A program made the translations under genes and the position numbers. 64,000 nucleotides of DNA from Prevotellaceae bacterium UBA2744 (GTDB lineage Bacteria > Bacteroidota > Bacteroidia > Bacteroidales > Bacteroidaceae), in the NCBI GenBank assembly GCA_002353575.1, contig DEJQ01000033.1, positions 7,022 through 71,021 of the forward strand. The letters run 5' to 3'. Positions 51,088 through 60,883 of the stretch are shown here, piece after piece. Each line of letters opens with the position of its first letter. Positions within the stretch are counted from its first letter, which is position 1. A model generated the notes under the pieces. That model did not search any database and had not been told where the DNA came from. It saw only the letters and a list, made by a program, of their open reading frames with translations.

Positions 51088-53157
51088 TTACTTTTCCTCA
51101 GCAGGTTCGAATCTCCATATACATTCATCGCTGAGCTTTCCTGCCTTAACTCTTATAGTGTTTTTACCCTTGCTGAGGTGAACACCCTTGAACACAATGC
51201 GGTTCATGTCACCAGACTGCTGCTTGGCGATTTTCTTTCCGTTTACATAAAGTGTAGCATCCTTCTGGTTGGTATATACTTTCACATCCGTCACTTCGTG
51301 TTTGCGATTCACGAAGCGTCGGCCCGTGATGTAGACCATCGGCTCGGGGTTCCACTGCGCCTTGTAGAAGTAGTAGATGTCCTTGCAGGTGCGGCGGTCG
51401 TAGGTCACCATGCCCTTGTCGTTCACGCCGTCGCGGTCGCCCTCATGGCGTATGCTGCTCTGCATGTCTGCAAACTGCCAGATGCACTTGCACCACAGCC
51501 AGTCCATGTCCTTGACGGCATGCCAGTAGCCCTCGTGGGTCAGCAGCTGGTAGTTCTCCGCATGGTCGCGCACTCGGTCGTAGCGCGGATCGGTGTGGAT
51601 GTTGATGCTGCCGGCATCTCCATACTCTGAGATGCCAAGGGGCTGTCCCGCAGTAGTCTGTCGTGCTTCTTCATAAAACTGCCGTACTTTTGAATAATTA
51701 CCCGGCTTGCGGAAGTATTTGTTCCAAGCCATCAAGTCGCTGCATCCAAGATAGTTAGTATGCTGCACGCAGGTGGCAAAGGTGGTGAGGCGCGAGGAAT
51801 CGGCCTGCTTCACCAGCTGATGGAGTTCCTTGACGAAGCCGACGGGATTGTCCCATTCACGGAAACGTCCCTCGTCGACGAGCAGTTCGTTGAAGAGCCC
51901 CCAGAAGCATACCGAGGGGTGGTTGTAGTTCTGGTGCACCATTTCGAGAGCAACCTGACGGGCATTCTCCTCCACGTTCTTCACATAGCCGGTGAAGTCA
52001 TATCCACCCGGTCCGACGAGCGGTATCTCGCTCCAGAGTACCATGCCGCGGCGGTCGGCCAGCTCGTAGAAATAGCGGCTCTGCGGATAGTGCGAAAGAC
52101 GTATCATGGTAGCTCCCGTCTCGCTGATGAGTTGCATGTCGCGCTCATGGTCTTCAGCGGAAAGGGCGCTACCTTTTCCATCTACATCCTCATGACGGTT
52201 AAAGCCCAGCAGCGGGTAATGCTCTCCGTTGAGAAAGAATCCTTGTTCGGGGTCAACCGAGAAATACCGTAGGCCTGTCTGCTCCTCCACCGTGTCGATT
52301 ACTCGTCCGTTGTCGAGCAGTTCCACCTTTATATTATATAGGTAGGGATTCTTTCGGGCGTGCCAAAGCGTAGGATTCCTTAACGAGATGCTTTGCTGCA
52401 TCACGCCACCAATGACGGCATCTGTCCGCTGCGCCACCACCTTGCCGCCAGCATCAGTCATGGTAAGTCGCAGTTGTTTGGATTCGGTTGCTGTGGTCAG
52501 CGATAATACGGTCTCTACGCGGAACTCAGCCTCTTGTCGCGACACTTTATCCTGATGAACATACACACCTTGGGAAGCATAGTCGGTGGGCGAGATGCAG
52601 TCTTTGGCTGTTATCAACAGGTGTACGGGGCGATGGATTCCGCCATAGACGTTGAAATCGCCTGCGATAGGCAGCACGTCGGTGCGGAAGGCATTGCCAA
52701 CCCATACCTCCAATTCGTTGTTTCCCTCATGAACAAAATCGGTTATCTCCATACAAAAGGCTGTGTAGCCACCCTTGTGCTGTCCGATGGTCATACGGTT
52801 AACAAACACGTCGGCTACCGAGTTCACGCCCTCGAAACGGAGGAACAGACGATTGTTGTGGAGCATAGTTTCGCTGATGGTGAGTGTGCGGTTATAGACC
52901 ATCGTTTCGCGGTTGTAGTAGGTGTCCTTCACGTAGCTGGCGTTCCACGTGTGGGGCAGTGTCACCGCTGTACCCTGCTTGCCAGGCGTAGGGTCGCTGA
53001 TGGGGCGCAAGGTCCACCCGTCGGTCAGCAGTATGTCGGTGCGTCCATTGGCGTAGCCTGCCACCACCGTCATGAGCAGGAAGGCCAGGCAGATGGTTTT
53101 TAACTGAATATAACCGCAAGCAATTCCGGCCTTCAAGAAATGAAACTCGTTCTTCAT
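51088..53157 (-). CDS. GH2 glycosidase (beta-galactosidase/beta-glucuronidase type)
   Basis: 689 residues with an N-terminal hydrophobic signal. Sugar-binding domain ILLTDGWTLRPISD, LPHTWNASYVKDTYYNRE; barrel start GFNRHEDVDGKGSALSAEDHERDMQLISETGATMIRLSHYP; acid/base in CFWGLFNELLVD; nucleophile in LGISEYGDAGS. A C-terminal Ig-like domain (DVKVYTNQKDATLYVNGKKI) follows. First cargo gene after complete comM, starting 27 bases after its stop, so it is probably transcribed by read-through from comM. Confidence 0.92.
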   Translation of the reverse strand: MKNEFHFLKAGIACGYIQLKTICLAFLLMTVVAGYANGRTDILLTDGWTLRPISDPTPGKQGTAVTLPHTWNASYVKDTYYNRETMVYNRTLTISETMLHNNRLFLRFEGVNSVADVFVNRMTIGQHKGGYTAFCMEITDFVHEGNNELEVWVGNAFRTDVLPIAGDFNVYGGIHRPVHLLITAKDCISPTDYASQGVYVHQDKVSRQEAEFRVETVLSLTTATESKQLRLTMTDAGGKVVAQRTDAVIGGVMQQSISLRNPTLWHARKNPYLYNIKVELLDNGRVIDTVEEQTGLRYFSVDPEQGFFLNGEHYPLLGFNRHEDVDGKGSALSAEDHERDMQLISETGATMIRLSHYPQSRYFYELADRRGMVLWSEIPLVGPGGYDFTGYVKNVEENARQVALEMVHQNYNHPSVCFWGLFNELLVDEGRFREWDNPVGFVKELHQLVKQADSSRLTTFATCVQHTNYLGCSDLMAWNKYFRKPGNYSKVRQFYEEARQTTAGQPLGISEYGDAGSINIHTDPRYDRVRDHAENYQLLTHEGYWHAVKDMDWLWCKCIWQFADMQSSIRHEGDRDGVNDKGMVTYDRRTCKDIYYFYKAQWNPEPMVYITGRRFVNRKHEVTDVKVYTNQKDATLYVNGKKIAKQQSGDMNRIVFKGVHLSKGKNTIRVKAGKLSDECIWRFEPAEEK

Positions 53158-53184
53158 ATTCTTCTCCTTGATAATACATCATGT

Positions 53185-54765
53185 TTATATCCCCTTCTCA
53201 GCCCAGTCGCCGCGGTCGAGGTTGCGGTAGCCGATAGCCTCGGCGATGTGCGGGGGCTGGATGTTTCCTGAGCCTTCCAGGTCGGCAATGGTGCGGGCTA
53301 CTTTCAGGATGCGATTGTAGGCGCGGGCAGAGAGCTTCAGACGCTCCATTGCCAGACGGAGCATATCGAGGCCTTCGGCATCGGGCTCTGCAAATTCGTG
53401 GAGCATCCTGTCGGTCATCTGGGCATTGCAGAAGACTCTCCCCAGTGCTCCCTGTTTAGGTAGTGAACTGAAACGCTCGGTCTGTATCTTGCGGGCACGG
53501 ATGACGCGCTGGCGGATGTTGGCCGACGGTTCGCCCGGTTTCATCTTCGAGAGTTTTGCAAAGGGTACGGTCTGCACTTCGCATTGTATATCTATACGGT
53601 CGAGCAGCGGGCCGCTGATTTTGTTCATGTAGCGCTGAATCTGCCCCGGGGTGCATACGCACTGGTGCTGCGGATCGCCATGATAGCCGCACGGACAGGG
53701 ATTCATCGAGGCTACGAGCATGAACGAGCAGGGTAGGGTGAAGTTGTAGCGGGCACGGCTGACGGTGATGACACGGTCTTCGAGCGGCTGGCGCAGGGTT
53801 TCCAGTACGGAGCGCGAGAATTCGGGTAATTCGTCGAGGAAGAGCACTCCGTTGTGTGCCAGACTGATTTCGCCCGGCATGAATGTGTTGCCTCCGCCTA
53901 CGAGTGCAACGTCCGATACCGTATGATGGGGCGAGCGGAACGGACGCTGGCTGATGAGCGAGGTGTCCTTCTGCAGTTTCCCGGCAATGCTGTGTATCTG
54001 TGTGGTCTCCAGACTTTCGTGTAGCGACAGTGGGGGCAGGATGGAGGGCAGTCGCTTTGCCATCATACTCTTTCCACAGCCGGGGCTGCCCACAAGAATT
54101 ATGTTGTGGCCGCCGGCCGCTGCCACCTCGAATGCACGCTTCACATTCTCCTGTCCCTTCACCTCGGAAAAGTCGGGGGCGTAGTTCGACTGGTTGGCAT
54201 AAAACTCCTCGCGGGTGTTCACCACCGTGGGTTCCATGACGGTGTGTCCGCTGAGGAAATCAGTCACTTCATTCAGGGTGTGCACTCCATAGACAGATAC
54301 GTTATCCACGACGGCTGCCTCGCGTTCGTTCTCTTTCGGCACGAACAAGTTCCTGATGCCCATGCTGCGAGCCCTTATGGCTATGGGCAGGGCACCCTTG
54401 ACGGGCATGATGGTGCCGTCGAGTCCCAGTTCGCCTATGAACATGGACTCCCTGAGCATCTGGCGGTCGAATTCGCATGTGTCGTACGACGATAGCACTC
54501 CGATGGTGATGGGCAGGTCGAGTCCTGTCCCTTCCTTGCGCAGGTCGGCTGGGGCCAGGTTGACTACGATGGAGCGTTTGCTGAGTTGGAATCCGTTTAT
54601 GCGGAGTGCAGCAAAGACTCGCTCCTGGCTTTCCTTTACTGCGTTGTCGGGCAGTCCGACGATGGTAAACCGGGGTTGCAGACCCGGACTGAATGAGTCA
54701 ACCTCTACCTTGATGGGTACGGCCTCAAGTCCTTGTAGGGTGGCGCTGTTTATCTGTGAAAGCAC
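53185..54765 (-). CDS. comM: ComM/YifB Mg-chelatase-like ATPase (complete)
   Basis: 526 residues. N-terminal ChlI/Lon-like domain (VEVDSFSPGLQPRFTIVGLPDNAVKESQERV), Walker A GSPGCGKSMMAKRLPS, Walker B VLFLDELPEF, the LLDRIDI motif and the C-terminal Mg-chelatase helical domain. ComM is a hexameric helicase that promotes branch migration in natural transformation. All motifs are intact, so this copy should be functional. Its 3' end is repeated three more times downstream on the same strand, each copy closing one cargo module. comM is a known integration site for islands in other bacteria (e.g. Acinetobacter). Confidence 0.97.
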   Translation of the reverse strand: MLSQINSATLQGLEAVPIKVEVDSFSPGLQPRFTIVGLPDNAVKESQERVFAALRINGFQLSKRSIVVNLAPADLRKEGTGLDLPITIGVLSSYDTCEFDRQMLRESMFIGELGLDGTIMPVKGALPIAIRARSMGIRNLFVPKENEREAAVVDNVSVYGVHTLNEVTDFLSGHTVMEPTVVNTREEFYANQSNYAPDFSEVKGQENVKRAFEVAAAGGHNIILVGSPGCGKSMMAKRLPSILPPLSLHESLETTQIHSIAGKLQKDTSLISQRPFRSPHHTVSDVALVGGGNTFMPGEISLAHNGVLFLDELPEFSRSVLETLRQPLEDRVITVSRARYNFTLPCSFMLVASMNPCPCGYHGDPQHQCVCTPGQIQRYMNKISGPLLDRIDIQCEVQTVPFAKLSKMKPGEPSANIRQRVIRARKIQTERFSSLPKQGALGRVFCNAQMTDRMLHEFAEPDAEGLDMLRLAMERLKLSARAYNRILKVARTIADLEGSGNIQPPHIAEAIGYRNLDRGDWAEKGI

Positions 54766-54845
54766 TGCTTGGAATGTGTGTGTTTAGATATTAGATGTCT
54801 GTTTTATGGTGTCTGATGCAGTATATGCCGTGGGGCGACGGTCCG

Positions 54846-55760
54846 CTACAGATTCTCGTAGCGAATGGCGAAGGTGTTGCCTTTCGAGAGGTCGCCTGTG
54901 GTCCATCCTCTCTTGAACCAGCGTTCGCGCTGCTCGGATGTTCCGTGGGTGTAGGTCTTTGAGTTGGTGTATCCCTGAGCCTTCTTCTGCAGGTAGTCGT
55001 CGCCTATCTTCTGGGCTGTGACGAGCGCCTCTTCCAGGTCGCCCTTCTCCATGGAGTCGAACATCTTGTTTTCGTAGTGTCCCCATACTCCGGCATAGAA
55101 ATCGGCCTGCAGTTCTATCTGCACGCTGATTCTGTTGGCATCAGTCTGGTTCAGCTGTGCCATCTGCCTGTGTGCACGGCTCAGGTCGCCCAGCAGGTTC
55201 TGCACGTGGTGTCCCACCTCGTGGGCAATGACATAGGCATAGGCGAAGTCTCCGTCGGCACCGAGCGTTTTCTTCATGTCGCGGAAGAAACTCAGGTCGA
55301 TATACACCTTACGGTCTGCTGAGCAGTAGAAGGGTCCCATTGCGGCAGACCCGTTTCCGCAGCCTGTCTGTATGCTTCCTGTGTACATTACGAGAATCGG
55401 GGCTTCGTACTGGCGGCCCATCTCCTCGAACTTGCGTGTCCATACGTCTTCGGTGCTGGCAAGAATCTGGCGGGTGAAGAGGGCCAGTTCTTCCTCTTCC
55501 TGCGTACCTACATAGCCTTCGCCTGTCGGCTGTTCCACGTATTCTGTGGTGCCGCCGCCGCCAAGCATCTGCATCATCTTGGTCAGGTCTCCGCCTGACA
55601 TTATAAACATAAATACCAGGGCTATGATGATTGTACCGCAGCCCATGCGTCCTCTGCCGCCGCCCAGTGGTATCATGCCTCCGAACGGGCTGCCGCCGCC
55701 TGAACTCTGGCCGCGCATGTCTTCAATGTTAGAGCTTTCGCGTCTTCCGTCTAATTGCAT
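54846..55760 (-). CDS. YpfJ-type neutral zinc metallopeptidase
   Basis: 304 residues. A G/S-rich N-terminus leads into one membrane helix (GCGTIIIALVFMFIMSGG), then the peptidase domain with HEVGHHVQNLLG (HExxH) and QADFYAGVWGHYE (third ligand). GSAAMGPFYCSADRKVYIDLSFF is conserved in YpfJ. It is probably inner-membrane-anchored facing the periplasm. Physiological substrate unknown. It has its own promoter. Confidence 0.95.
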   Translation of the reverse strand: MQLDGRRESSNIEDMRGQSSGGGSPFGGMIPLGGGRGRMGCGTIIIALVFMFIMSGGDLTKMMQMLGGGGTTEYVEQPTGEGYVGTQEEEELALFTRQILASTEDVWTRKFEEMGRQYEAPILVMYTGSIQTGCGNGSAAMGPFYCSADRKVYIDLSFFRDMKKTLGADGDFAYAYVIAHEVGHHVQNLLGDLSRAHRQMAQLNQTDANRISVQIELQADFYAGVWGHYENKMFDSMEKGDLEEALVTAQKIGDDYLQKKAQGYTNSKTYTHGTSEQRERWFKRGWTTGDLSKGNTFAIRYENL

Positions 55761-55802
55761 AATTGATAAGGATTAGATTATGTGAGAAATATTTGGTTCT
55801 CG

Positions 55803-55833
55803 CAAAAGTAGTCTCTTTTTGCGGAATACACAA
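55803..55833 (-). promoter_or_regulatory. Promoter of the zinc metallopeptidase gene
   Basis: On the minus strand TTG (55833-55831), 20 bases, TACTTTTG (55810-55803). Leader about 40 nt. Confidence 0.65.
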
Positions 55834-55849
55834 GTTTAAGCCTGGTTAT

Positions 55850-55883
55850 TTTGATTATATGTCGATAATTATGGCTACATTTG
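55850..55883 (+). promoter_or_regulatory. Promoter of the GNAT gene
   Basis: TTTG (55850-55853), 22 bases, TACATTTG (55876-55883), 34 bases before the ATG. Confidence 0.65.
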
Positions 55884-55917
55884 TACGTTTTTTTGATGAT
55901 AAACATGGCTTGCCGAT

Positions 55918-56550
55918 ATGGAACTCGAATTTGAATCACTTAAGCGTGGGGACCTGAAGGCTGCATCAAGGATGGAAGCACAGGCTTACGAAGACTACGA
56001 ATATTTCACCTGTCATTTCCCCACGAAGAAAGAGCGCAGGAAAACGATCGGGAAAATGATTTACAGGGGAAGGCTCACGTACTTCGGACTTACGCATTAC
56101 CTGATAGCTAAGGCTGAAGGGAAAATCGTGGCAGTAGTACAGCTGGACGATCCCGATTGCAAGAGACCGTCGGATCTTCAATTCATACTGCACGGCTGGC
56201 TGATGACCTATATAGGCACGAACAGAAGGCATATAGACGATTGGGTGGAGATGGACAAACTGGCATGCAAACCGTGTCACGACTATCAGAAAGACAACAG
56301 GGATGCATGGTATATCAGTTCCATATCGGTCGCTTCATCGGCTCAGGGGAAGGGCGTGGGCTCCAGGTTCCTCGCCTATGTCGAGGACTATGTGCGTGAG
56401 CACGGCGGCAGGCAGCTGGTTCTCTTCACCAACTCAGAGAAGAACCTGGCTTTCTACCTGCATAACGGTTTCGAGGTGTTTTATACCGAGACCATCACTT
56501 ATGAAGGCCGGAGCATGGAAAGCTGGAGCATGAAAAAGACATTGGGATAA
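55918..56550 (+). CDS. GNAT acetyltransferase
   Basis: 210 residues. Motif A is WYISSISVASSAQGKGVGSRFLAYVEDYVREHG (QGKGVG), followed by LVLFTNSEKNLAFYLHNGFEVFYTE. The N-terminal half (SRMEAQAYEDYEYFTCHFPTKKERR) is the helical region of the larger GNAT members. Substrate unknown. Divergent from the metallopeptidase, with separate promoters. Confidence 0.92.
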   Translation: MELEFESLKRGDLKAASRMEAQAYEDYEYFTCHFPTKKERRKTIGKMIYRGRLTYFGLTHYLIAKAEGKIVAVVQLDDPDCKRPSDLQFILHGWLMTYIGTNRRHIDDWVEMDKLACKPCHDYQKDNRDAWYISSISVASSAQGKGVGSRFLAYVEDYVREHGGRQLVLFTNSEKNLAFYLHNGFEVFYTETITYEGRSMESWSMKKTLG

Positions 56551-56653
56551 ATCCGGCTCCCGCCTCGGATATATCTTCCGCCCGATGAAGGGAAAATAAC
56601 CCACTTCTGGAAAAAAGCCTACGCTAAAGGTGTGGTATGTAGAGAATAATGTA

Positions 56654-56661
56654 TATATTTG
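56654..56661 (+). promoter_or_regulatory. -7 box TATATTTG before the cytidylate-kinase-like gene
   Basis: Exact TAnnTTTG match 43 bases before the ATG. Confidence 0.55.
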
Positions 56662-56704
56662 CACGTTTTCGTTAAATAAAAGTAATAAAGATAAATAAGC
56701 TATT

Positions 56705-57349
56705 ATGAAGAAGAATGAGAAATTTGTCATTACCATCAACCGTGAACTGGGTAGCGGCGGACGTACAGTAGGCCGTATTCTTGCAGAGAAGTTAGGTGTG
56801 CCATTCTACGACAAGGCAGTTATCAAGGCACTTCAGGACAAGTATCATCTCACAGCCGAGGAAATAGAGCGGATGAAAGGACGCAAGCATAGTTGGCTTG
56901 CCGACCTGGAGCGCATACTGAAGATAGACTCCGGTGCGAGCATGGAATACTACATTCCGAATATCAGTGACGTGCCCGACTTCCTGACCACCGATGAGAT
57001 GTTCGACACCGAGACTCAGATTCTGCAGACTCTTGCCGATGAGCAATCATGCGTCGTTGCAGGCCGCAGCGGTTTCTATGTGTTCCGCAACCATCCCAAC
57101 CACGTGAGCATTCTTATCCAGGCTTCTATGGAGCACCGCGTGGAGCGTGTGGCTCGCAAGCAGAATATGTCGCCCGAAAAGGCTCGGAAGACCATCGGGA
57201 AGGTTGATGAGATGCGCGAGAACTACGTGAAGAAATATACCGACACATCGCGCTACGACACCCGCAACTACGACCTCGTCATCAATGCCGACGGCAAGAC
57301 CGAGGAGGAGATAGCCGACCTCATTATGCAGTACATCGGGGAAAAGTGA
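56705..57349 (+). CDS. Cytidylate-kinase-like protein
   Basis: 214 residues. Start FVITINRELGSGGRTVGRILAEKLGVPFYDKAVI is the P-loop-like region of the Cytidylate_kin_2 family, in which GSGG replaces the classical Walker A. QSCVVAGRSGFYVFRNHPNHVSILIQASMEHRVERVARKQNMSPEKARKTIGKVDEMRENYVKKYT is the LID/NMP region. True substrates of this family are not settled (CMP or other). The stop lies inside a 28-bp tandem duplication (57347-57402). Confidence 0.92.
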   Translation: MKKNEKFVITINRELGSGGRTVGRILAEKLGVPFYDKAVIKALQDKYHLTAEEIERMKGRKHSWLADLERILKIDSGASMEYYIPNISDVPDFLTTDEMFDTETQILQTLADEQSCVVAGRSGFYVFRNHPNHVSILIQASMEHRVERVARKQNMSPEKARKTIGKVDEMRENYVKKYTDTSRYDTRNYDLVINADGKTEEEIADLIMQYIGEK

Positions 57350-57402
57350 TGTCGTAAAAACAACGCCCTTACGTTGATGTCGTAAAAACAACGCCCTTGC
57401 AT
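57347..57402. repeat. 28-bp tandem duplication
   Basis: Two copies, starting at 57347 and 57375, each containing tgatgtcgtaaaaacaac and gccctt, identical over the first 24 bases. The first begins with the TGA stop of the kinase gene. Confidence 0.92.
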
Positions 57403-57436
57403 AGTATATTATATATAAATTAAAGAACTATTATCA

Positions 57437-60202
57437 GTGATTGCGATTTCCTCTTCGGGCTTTCTTGGCAGTATAGCCGAGAGCTTCCACAACAATCTGA
57501 TAGCCGAGAACCGATACCAGATGATTCTTGACGGTCTGCAGGTCACACTTCTGATTACGTTCTGCGCCGTTGTGCTGGGTACGCTGCTTGGCGGTCTGGT
57601 GTGCTGGATGCGCATGAACCGCCGTCCCTGGCTGCAGTATGTGGCTAAGGTGTATATCGACCTGATGCGCGGCACGCCTGTGCTGGTGTTGCTCATGCTG
57701 ATGTACTACGTGGTGATGGCACCGCTCAATGCTACGGGCATTGTGGTTGCCATCGTCACCTTCGCCATGAACACGGCTGCATACATAAGCGAAATGCTGC
57801 GCACCGCCATCCAGAGTATAGACCACGGACAGACGGAGGCAGGACTGGCACTGGGCTTCACCCCGCGACAGACTTTCCTGCGCATTGTGCTGCCGCAGGT
57901 GGTCAGGGCGATTTTGCCGGTATATCAGGGCGAGGTGGTCAGTCTGCTGAAGGGGACGAGCGTCGTGGGCTACATTGCGGTGTCTGACATGACACGTGCC
58001 TCCGACCTGATACGTTCGCGTACGTTCGATGCCTTCTTCCCGCTCATCCTCACTGCCATCATCTATTTCCTGGTGGCGTGGCTCATCGGAATACTGCTTC
58101 AGTCGCTGGTGCAGCAACGGCGTACAAGAGCCACTGCCGCAGCGGCGGTGCTGCTACTGCTGATGGCTTTGTCTGACTGTCACCCGTGGAAATCGCACGA
58201 CGCTCCGAAGGCGGAAGCCGAGGCAGTGCAGCAGGATTCGCTGCCGGCATCATCTGCTCATCTGTTCAAGGCGCTGGAGGGAAAGCGTGTCGCTGTAATC
58301 TTGGGCAGCCATCAGGATCTGCTCATCACGACGAAGGCTCCCGGTGCCATTGTGATGCACTATGCGAATATGACCGACCTCGTGAATGCTGTAATGATGG
58401 GCAGGGCAGACGTGGTGTGTACCGACGACCTGCTGAAACTGGTTGACCGCAAGCACGCGACACAGATGGACTATGTGGATGCCGGAGAACCCCCGATGCC
58501 CATGGCGGCTATATTCAAGTTGGGCAATACTGAGCTGCAGGAAGACTTCAACCGTTTCCTTGCCGAGATACGTGCCGACGGCACATTCCAGCAGATACAC
58601 GACCGCTGGTACGAGGCGGAGGACCCTGCCTCGGTGCCCGTGCCGCAGCAGAAGGGCAGCGGCGAGCGTGTGGTGCGCTTAGGTACGTATTCGAGCTATC
58701 CGCCATTCAGCTTCATCAGTCATGGCAAGCCTTCGGGACTCTCAATCGAACTGGTTACGGAGTGGGCTAACCGCCGCAACTGGCGTCTGGATATTCTGTC
58801 GATGGAGGCAGTAACGGTCGTCCCGTCCGTGCAGGCTGGCAAGGTGGATATGGCAATCGGAGGTTTCAATATCACGCCGGAGCGGCGCAAGCAGGTGCTC
58901 TTCTCCGACGAGACGTGTGCCTCACACGTGGGATTTTTCACCCGCAAGGGCGAACTCGGCATTCTCTCGGGGCAGTCGCCCCAGGCTCAGCCCGATGACG
59001 CCCCGGCAGACATATTGCCGTGGGCAGTTGCCGCTCTCGTTGTCCTTATTATAGTATGCAGCGGAATGTGGATAGTGTCGCGCCGCCGGGGGCCGCTCGA
59101 CGATTCTCTGCCGATGGCTGACGGTGGGGCGGGGGAGGGCCAGCCCGTCATACGCATCTCGCACCTGCAGAAGAAATTCGGAGAGCTCGACGTGCTCCGC
59201 GACATAAGTGCCGACGTGCGCCGTGGCGAGGTTATCTCCATCATCGGTCCTTCGGGCACGGGCAAGAGCACCCTGCTGCGATGTCTCAACCTGCTGGAGC
59301 AGCCCACCGGCGGGGGCATCATCGTAGGCGGACATGACATTCTCTCCAGGGGCTATCCCGTCAATCGCCTGCGGCAGAAGATGGGCATGGTGTTCCAGTC
59401 GTTCAATCTCTTCGAGCACAAGACTGTGCTGGAGAACGTGACGTTCGCCCCCTGTCAACTGCGTCATGTGTCCTCTGAACAGGCCCGCGAAGACGGACTG
59501 GCACTGCTGCGCAAGGTGGGGCTGGCAGAGAAGGCGGATGCCTATCCTGCAAGTCTCTCGGGCGGACAGAAACAGCGCGTTGCGATAGCCCGCTGTCTGG
59601 CTATGAACCCCGAGGTGATTCTGTTCGACGAACCCACGTCGGCTCTCGACCCGACGATGGTGGGCGAGGTGCTCAGCGTGATTCGCCAGCTTGCGGCCGA
59701 GGGCATGACCATGCTCATCGTCACCCACGAGATGAAATTCGCCTACGACGTCTCCACCCGCATCTTTTTCATGTACGACGGACATATCCACGAGGACGGC
59801 ACGCCCGCCCGGATATTCCATTCGCCGGTTCACAGTGCCACCAAGGCATTCATACAACGCATACGCAAGGAGGTGTTCGAGGTTTCGGGCTCCGACTTCG
59901 ACTTCCTCGGCATGTACTCGTCTATCGGTGCATTCTGCAGCAAGTACGGTATCAGCCAGAAGCAGGAACTGGCAGAACAGTTGTGCGACAGGATGCTCAG
60001 CGACTTCATGGCTGCATACCGTCCTCTCACCTTGCGCATCACGCACAGCGAGCAGTCGGGTGTCACAGCCCTCGATTTCATGGTCGGGCACATGACAGCC
60101 ACGCCGCTCAGCGATGCTCAGCGCACCGAACTGGGCAGGCTCTGCCGTCAGGTGGTGGAGGAACCCACTGTCCGCGGTTTCCGTGTGAAGCTGATATTGT
60201 AG
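57437..60202 (+). CDS. Single-chain amino-acid ABC transporter (permease + binding lobes + ATPase)
   Basis: 921 residues from GTG 57437. Residues ~1-230: HisM/GlnP-type permease with the EAA loop ([21 protein letters not shown]). A second hydrophobic segment ends LMALSDC. Residues ~275-395 match the second lobe of SBP_3 binding proteins ([15 protein letters not shown] ... ADVVCTDD ... [17 protein letters not shown]). Residues ~410-510 match the first lobe ([13 protein letters not shown] ... [11 protein letters not shown] ... [25 protein letters not shown]), so the lobes are in swapped order. One helix (~527-548), then the GlnQ-type ATPase: GPSGTGKST (~604), LSGGQKQR (~706), [14 protein letters not shown] ~90-residue tail ends the protein. 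All parts for polar amino-acid import sit on one chain. Confidence 0.9.
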   Translation: MIAISSSGFLGSIAESFHNNLIAENRYQMILDGLQVTLLITFCAVVLGTLLGGLVCWMRMNRRPWLQYVAKVYIDLMRGTPVLVLLMLMYYVVMAPLNATGIVVAIVTFAMNTAAYISEMLRTAIQSIDHGQTEAGLALGFTPRQTFLRIVLPQVVRAILPVYQGEVVSLLKGTSVVGYIAVSDMTRASDLIRSRTFDAFFPLILTAIIYFLVAWLIGILLQSLVQQRRTRATAAAAVLLLLMALSDCHPWKSHDAPKAEAEAVQQDSLPASSAHLFKALEGKRVAVILGSHQDLLITTKAPGAIVMHYANMTDLVNAVMMGRADVVCTDDLLKLVDRKHATQMDYVDAGEPPMPMAAIFKLGNTELQEDFNRFLAEIRADGTFQQIHDRWYEAEDPASVPVPQQKGSGERVVRLGTYSSYPPFSFISHGKPSGLSIELVTEWANRRNWRLDILSMEAVTVVPSVQAGKVDMAIGGFNITPERRKQVLFSDETCASHVGFFTRKGELGILSGQSPQAQPDDAPADILPWAVAALVVLIIVCSGMWIVSRRRGPLDDSLPMADGGAGEGQPVIRISHLQKKFGELDVLRDISADVRRGEVISIIGPSGTGKSTLLRCLNLLEQPTGGGIIVGGHDILSRGYPVNRLRQKMGMVFQSFNLFEHKTVLENVTFAPCQLRHVSSEQAREDGLALLRKVGLAEKADAYPASLSGGQKQRVAIARCLAMNPEVILFDEPTSALDPTMVGEVLSVIRQLAAEGMTMLIVTHEMKFAYDVSTRIFFMYDGHIHEDGTPARIFHSPVHSATKAFIQRIRKEVFEVSGSDFDFLGMYSSIGAFCSKYGISQKQELAEQLCDRMLSDFMAAYRPLTLRITHSEQSGVTALDFMVGHMTATPLSDAQRTELGRLCRQVVEEPTVRGFRVKLIL

Positions 60203-60252
60203 TGGAATCTTCCCCCCCTCTCGCGTATCCTATGCTTTTTACTTTTTGTCTT

Positions 60253-60288
60253 CATAAAGTCGTGCACACATCATTGCATGACTTTATG
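60253..60288. terminator. Convergent terminator hairpin
   Basis: CATAAAGTCGTGCA (60253-60266) pairs with TGCATGACTTTATG (60275-60288), one G-U pair, loop of eight. It overlaps the stop codon of the opposite LysE gene and lies 50 bases after the ABC stop. Confidence 0.6.
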
Positions 60289-60871
60289 GCATTATAATCC
60301 ATAGGGCACAGAGAATAAGGGCTATGGCAGACACGGTGTCCACCTGTCTGCCGTATTTTGTGAAGAAGCCTCTGAGATAGCTGCCGGCCAGGAGCCATGC
60401 CAGATTTCCGCCCGGACCGGCAAGGGCGAGCCAGGCTGCCACCTCCAGCAGGTCAGCGAGCCTGCCGGAATAGGGCAGGACAAAGGTGCTGAATGCCGTC
60501 AGCTCAAACAGCAGCATCTTCGCATTGGTCAGCTGTATGATCATGCCGCCGAGGAAGGTGCAGCCGGAGTAGCGTCCGTCGGCAGTTCCCTTCCTGCTGT
60601 AAATCCTGTGGGCAAGATATACGAGATATGCTGCACCGGCATATTTCAGACTGGAAACGTATGTGCCGACGGCGATGCCGAGCAGATATGTCAGCAGCGA
60701 CATCATGACGGCGGCTATGCAGAAGCCGGTCAGGAGTCCGAGCCACATACGTAGCGATTCCCTTCGCCCGTGTCTCAGCGACATGGCAAGGGAATAGATG
60801 TTGGCGGGTCCGGGCGTGTAGCCTATGACCAGTATCTGTAGCAGTAGGGTGGGCAGCAGTGAGTAGGGCAT
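60284..60871 (-). CDS. LysE-family exporter
   Basis: 195 residues, five to six membrane helices. The start ILVIGYTPGPANIYSLAMSLRHGRRESLRMWLGLLTGFCIAAVMMSLL carries the PGP motif of the RhtB/LysE family; GGMIIQLTNAKMLLFELTAFSTFVLP is the central conserved region. It exports amino acids or similar small molecules. 12 bases after an EamA transporter gene, so the two share a transcript. Confidence 0.93.
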   Translation of the reverse strand: MPYSLLPTLLLQILVIGYTPGPANIYSLAMSLRHGRRESLRMWLGLLTGFCIAAVMMSLLTYLLGIAVGTYVSSLKYAGAAYLVYLAHRIYSRKGTADGRYSGCTFLGGMIIQLTNAKMLLFELTAFSTFVLPYSGRLADLLEVAAWLALAGPGGNLAWLLAGSYLRGFFTKYGRQVDTVSAIALILCALWIIMP

Positions 60872-60883
60872 TGTTCTCTCTCT

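Noticed and set aside
51095..51120. tRNA T-loop-like ggttcgaatc
   Set aside because: It lies within a GH2 coding region and no cloverleaf can be formed around it.
57434..58117. Antisense frame opposite the permease domain
   Set aside because: Composition (H/Q-rich) is that of a shadow of the permease coding strand.
58922..60091. Long antisense frame (389 residues) opposite the ABC transporter
   Set aside because: Low-complexity H/E/A-rich translation mirroring conserved ATPase codons on the plus strand; no start signals or family motifs.
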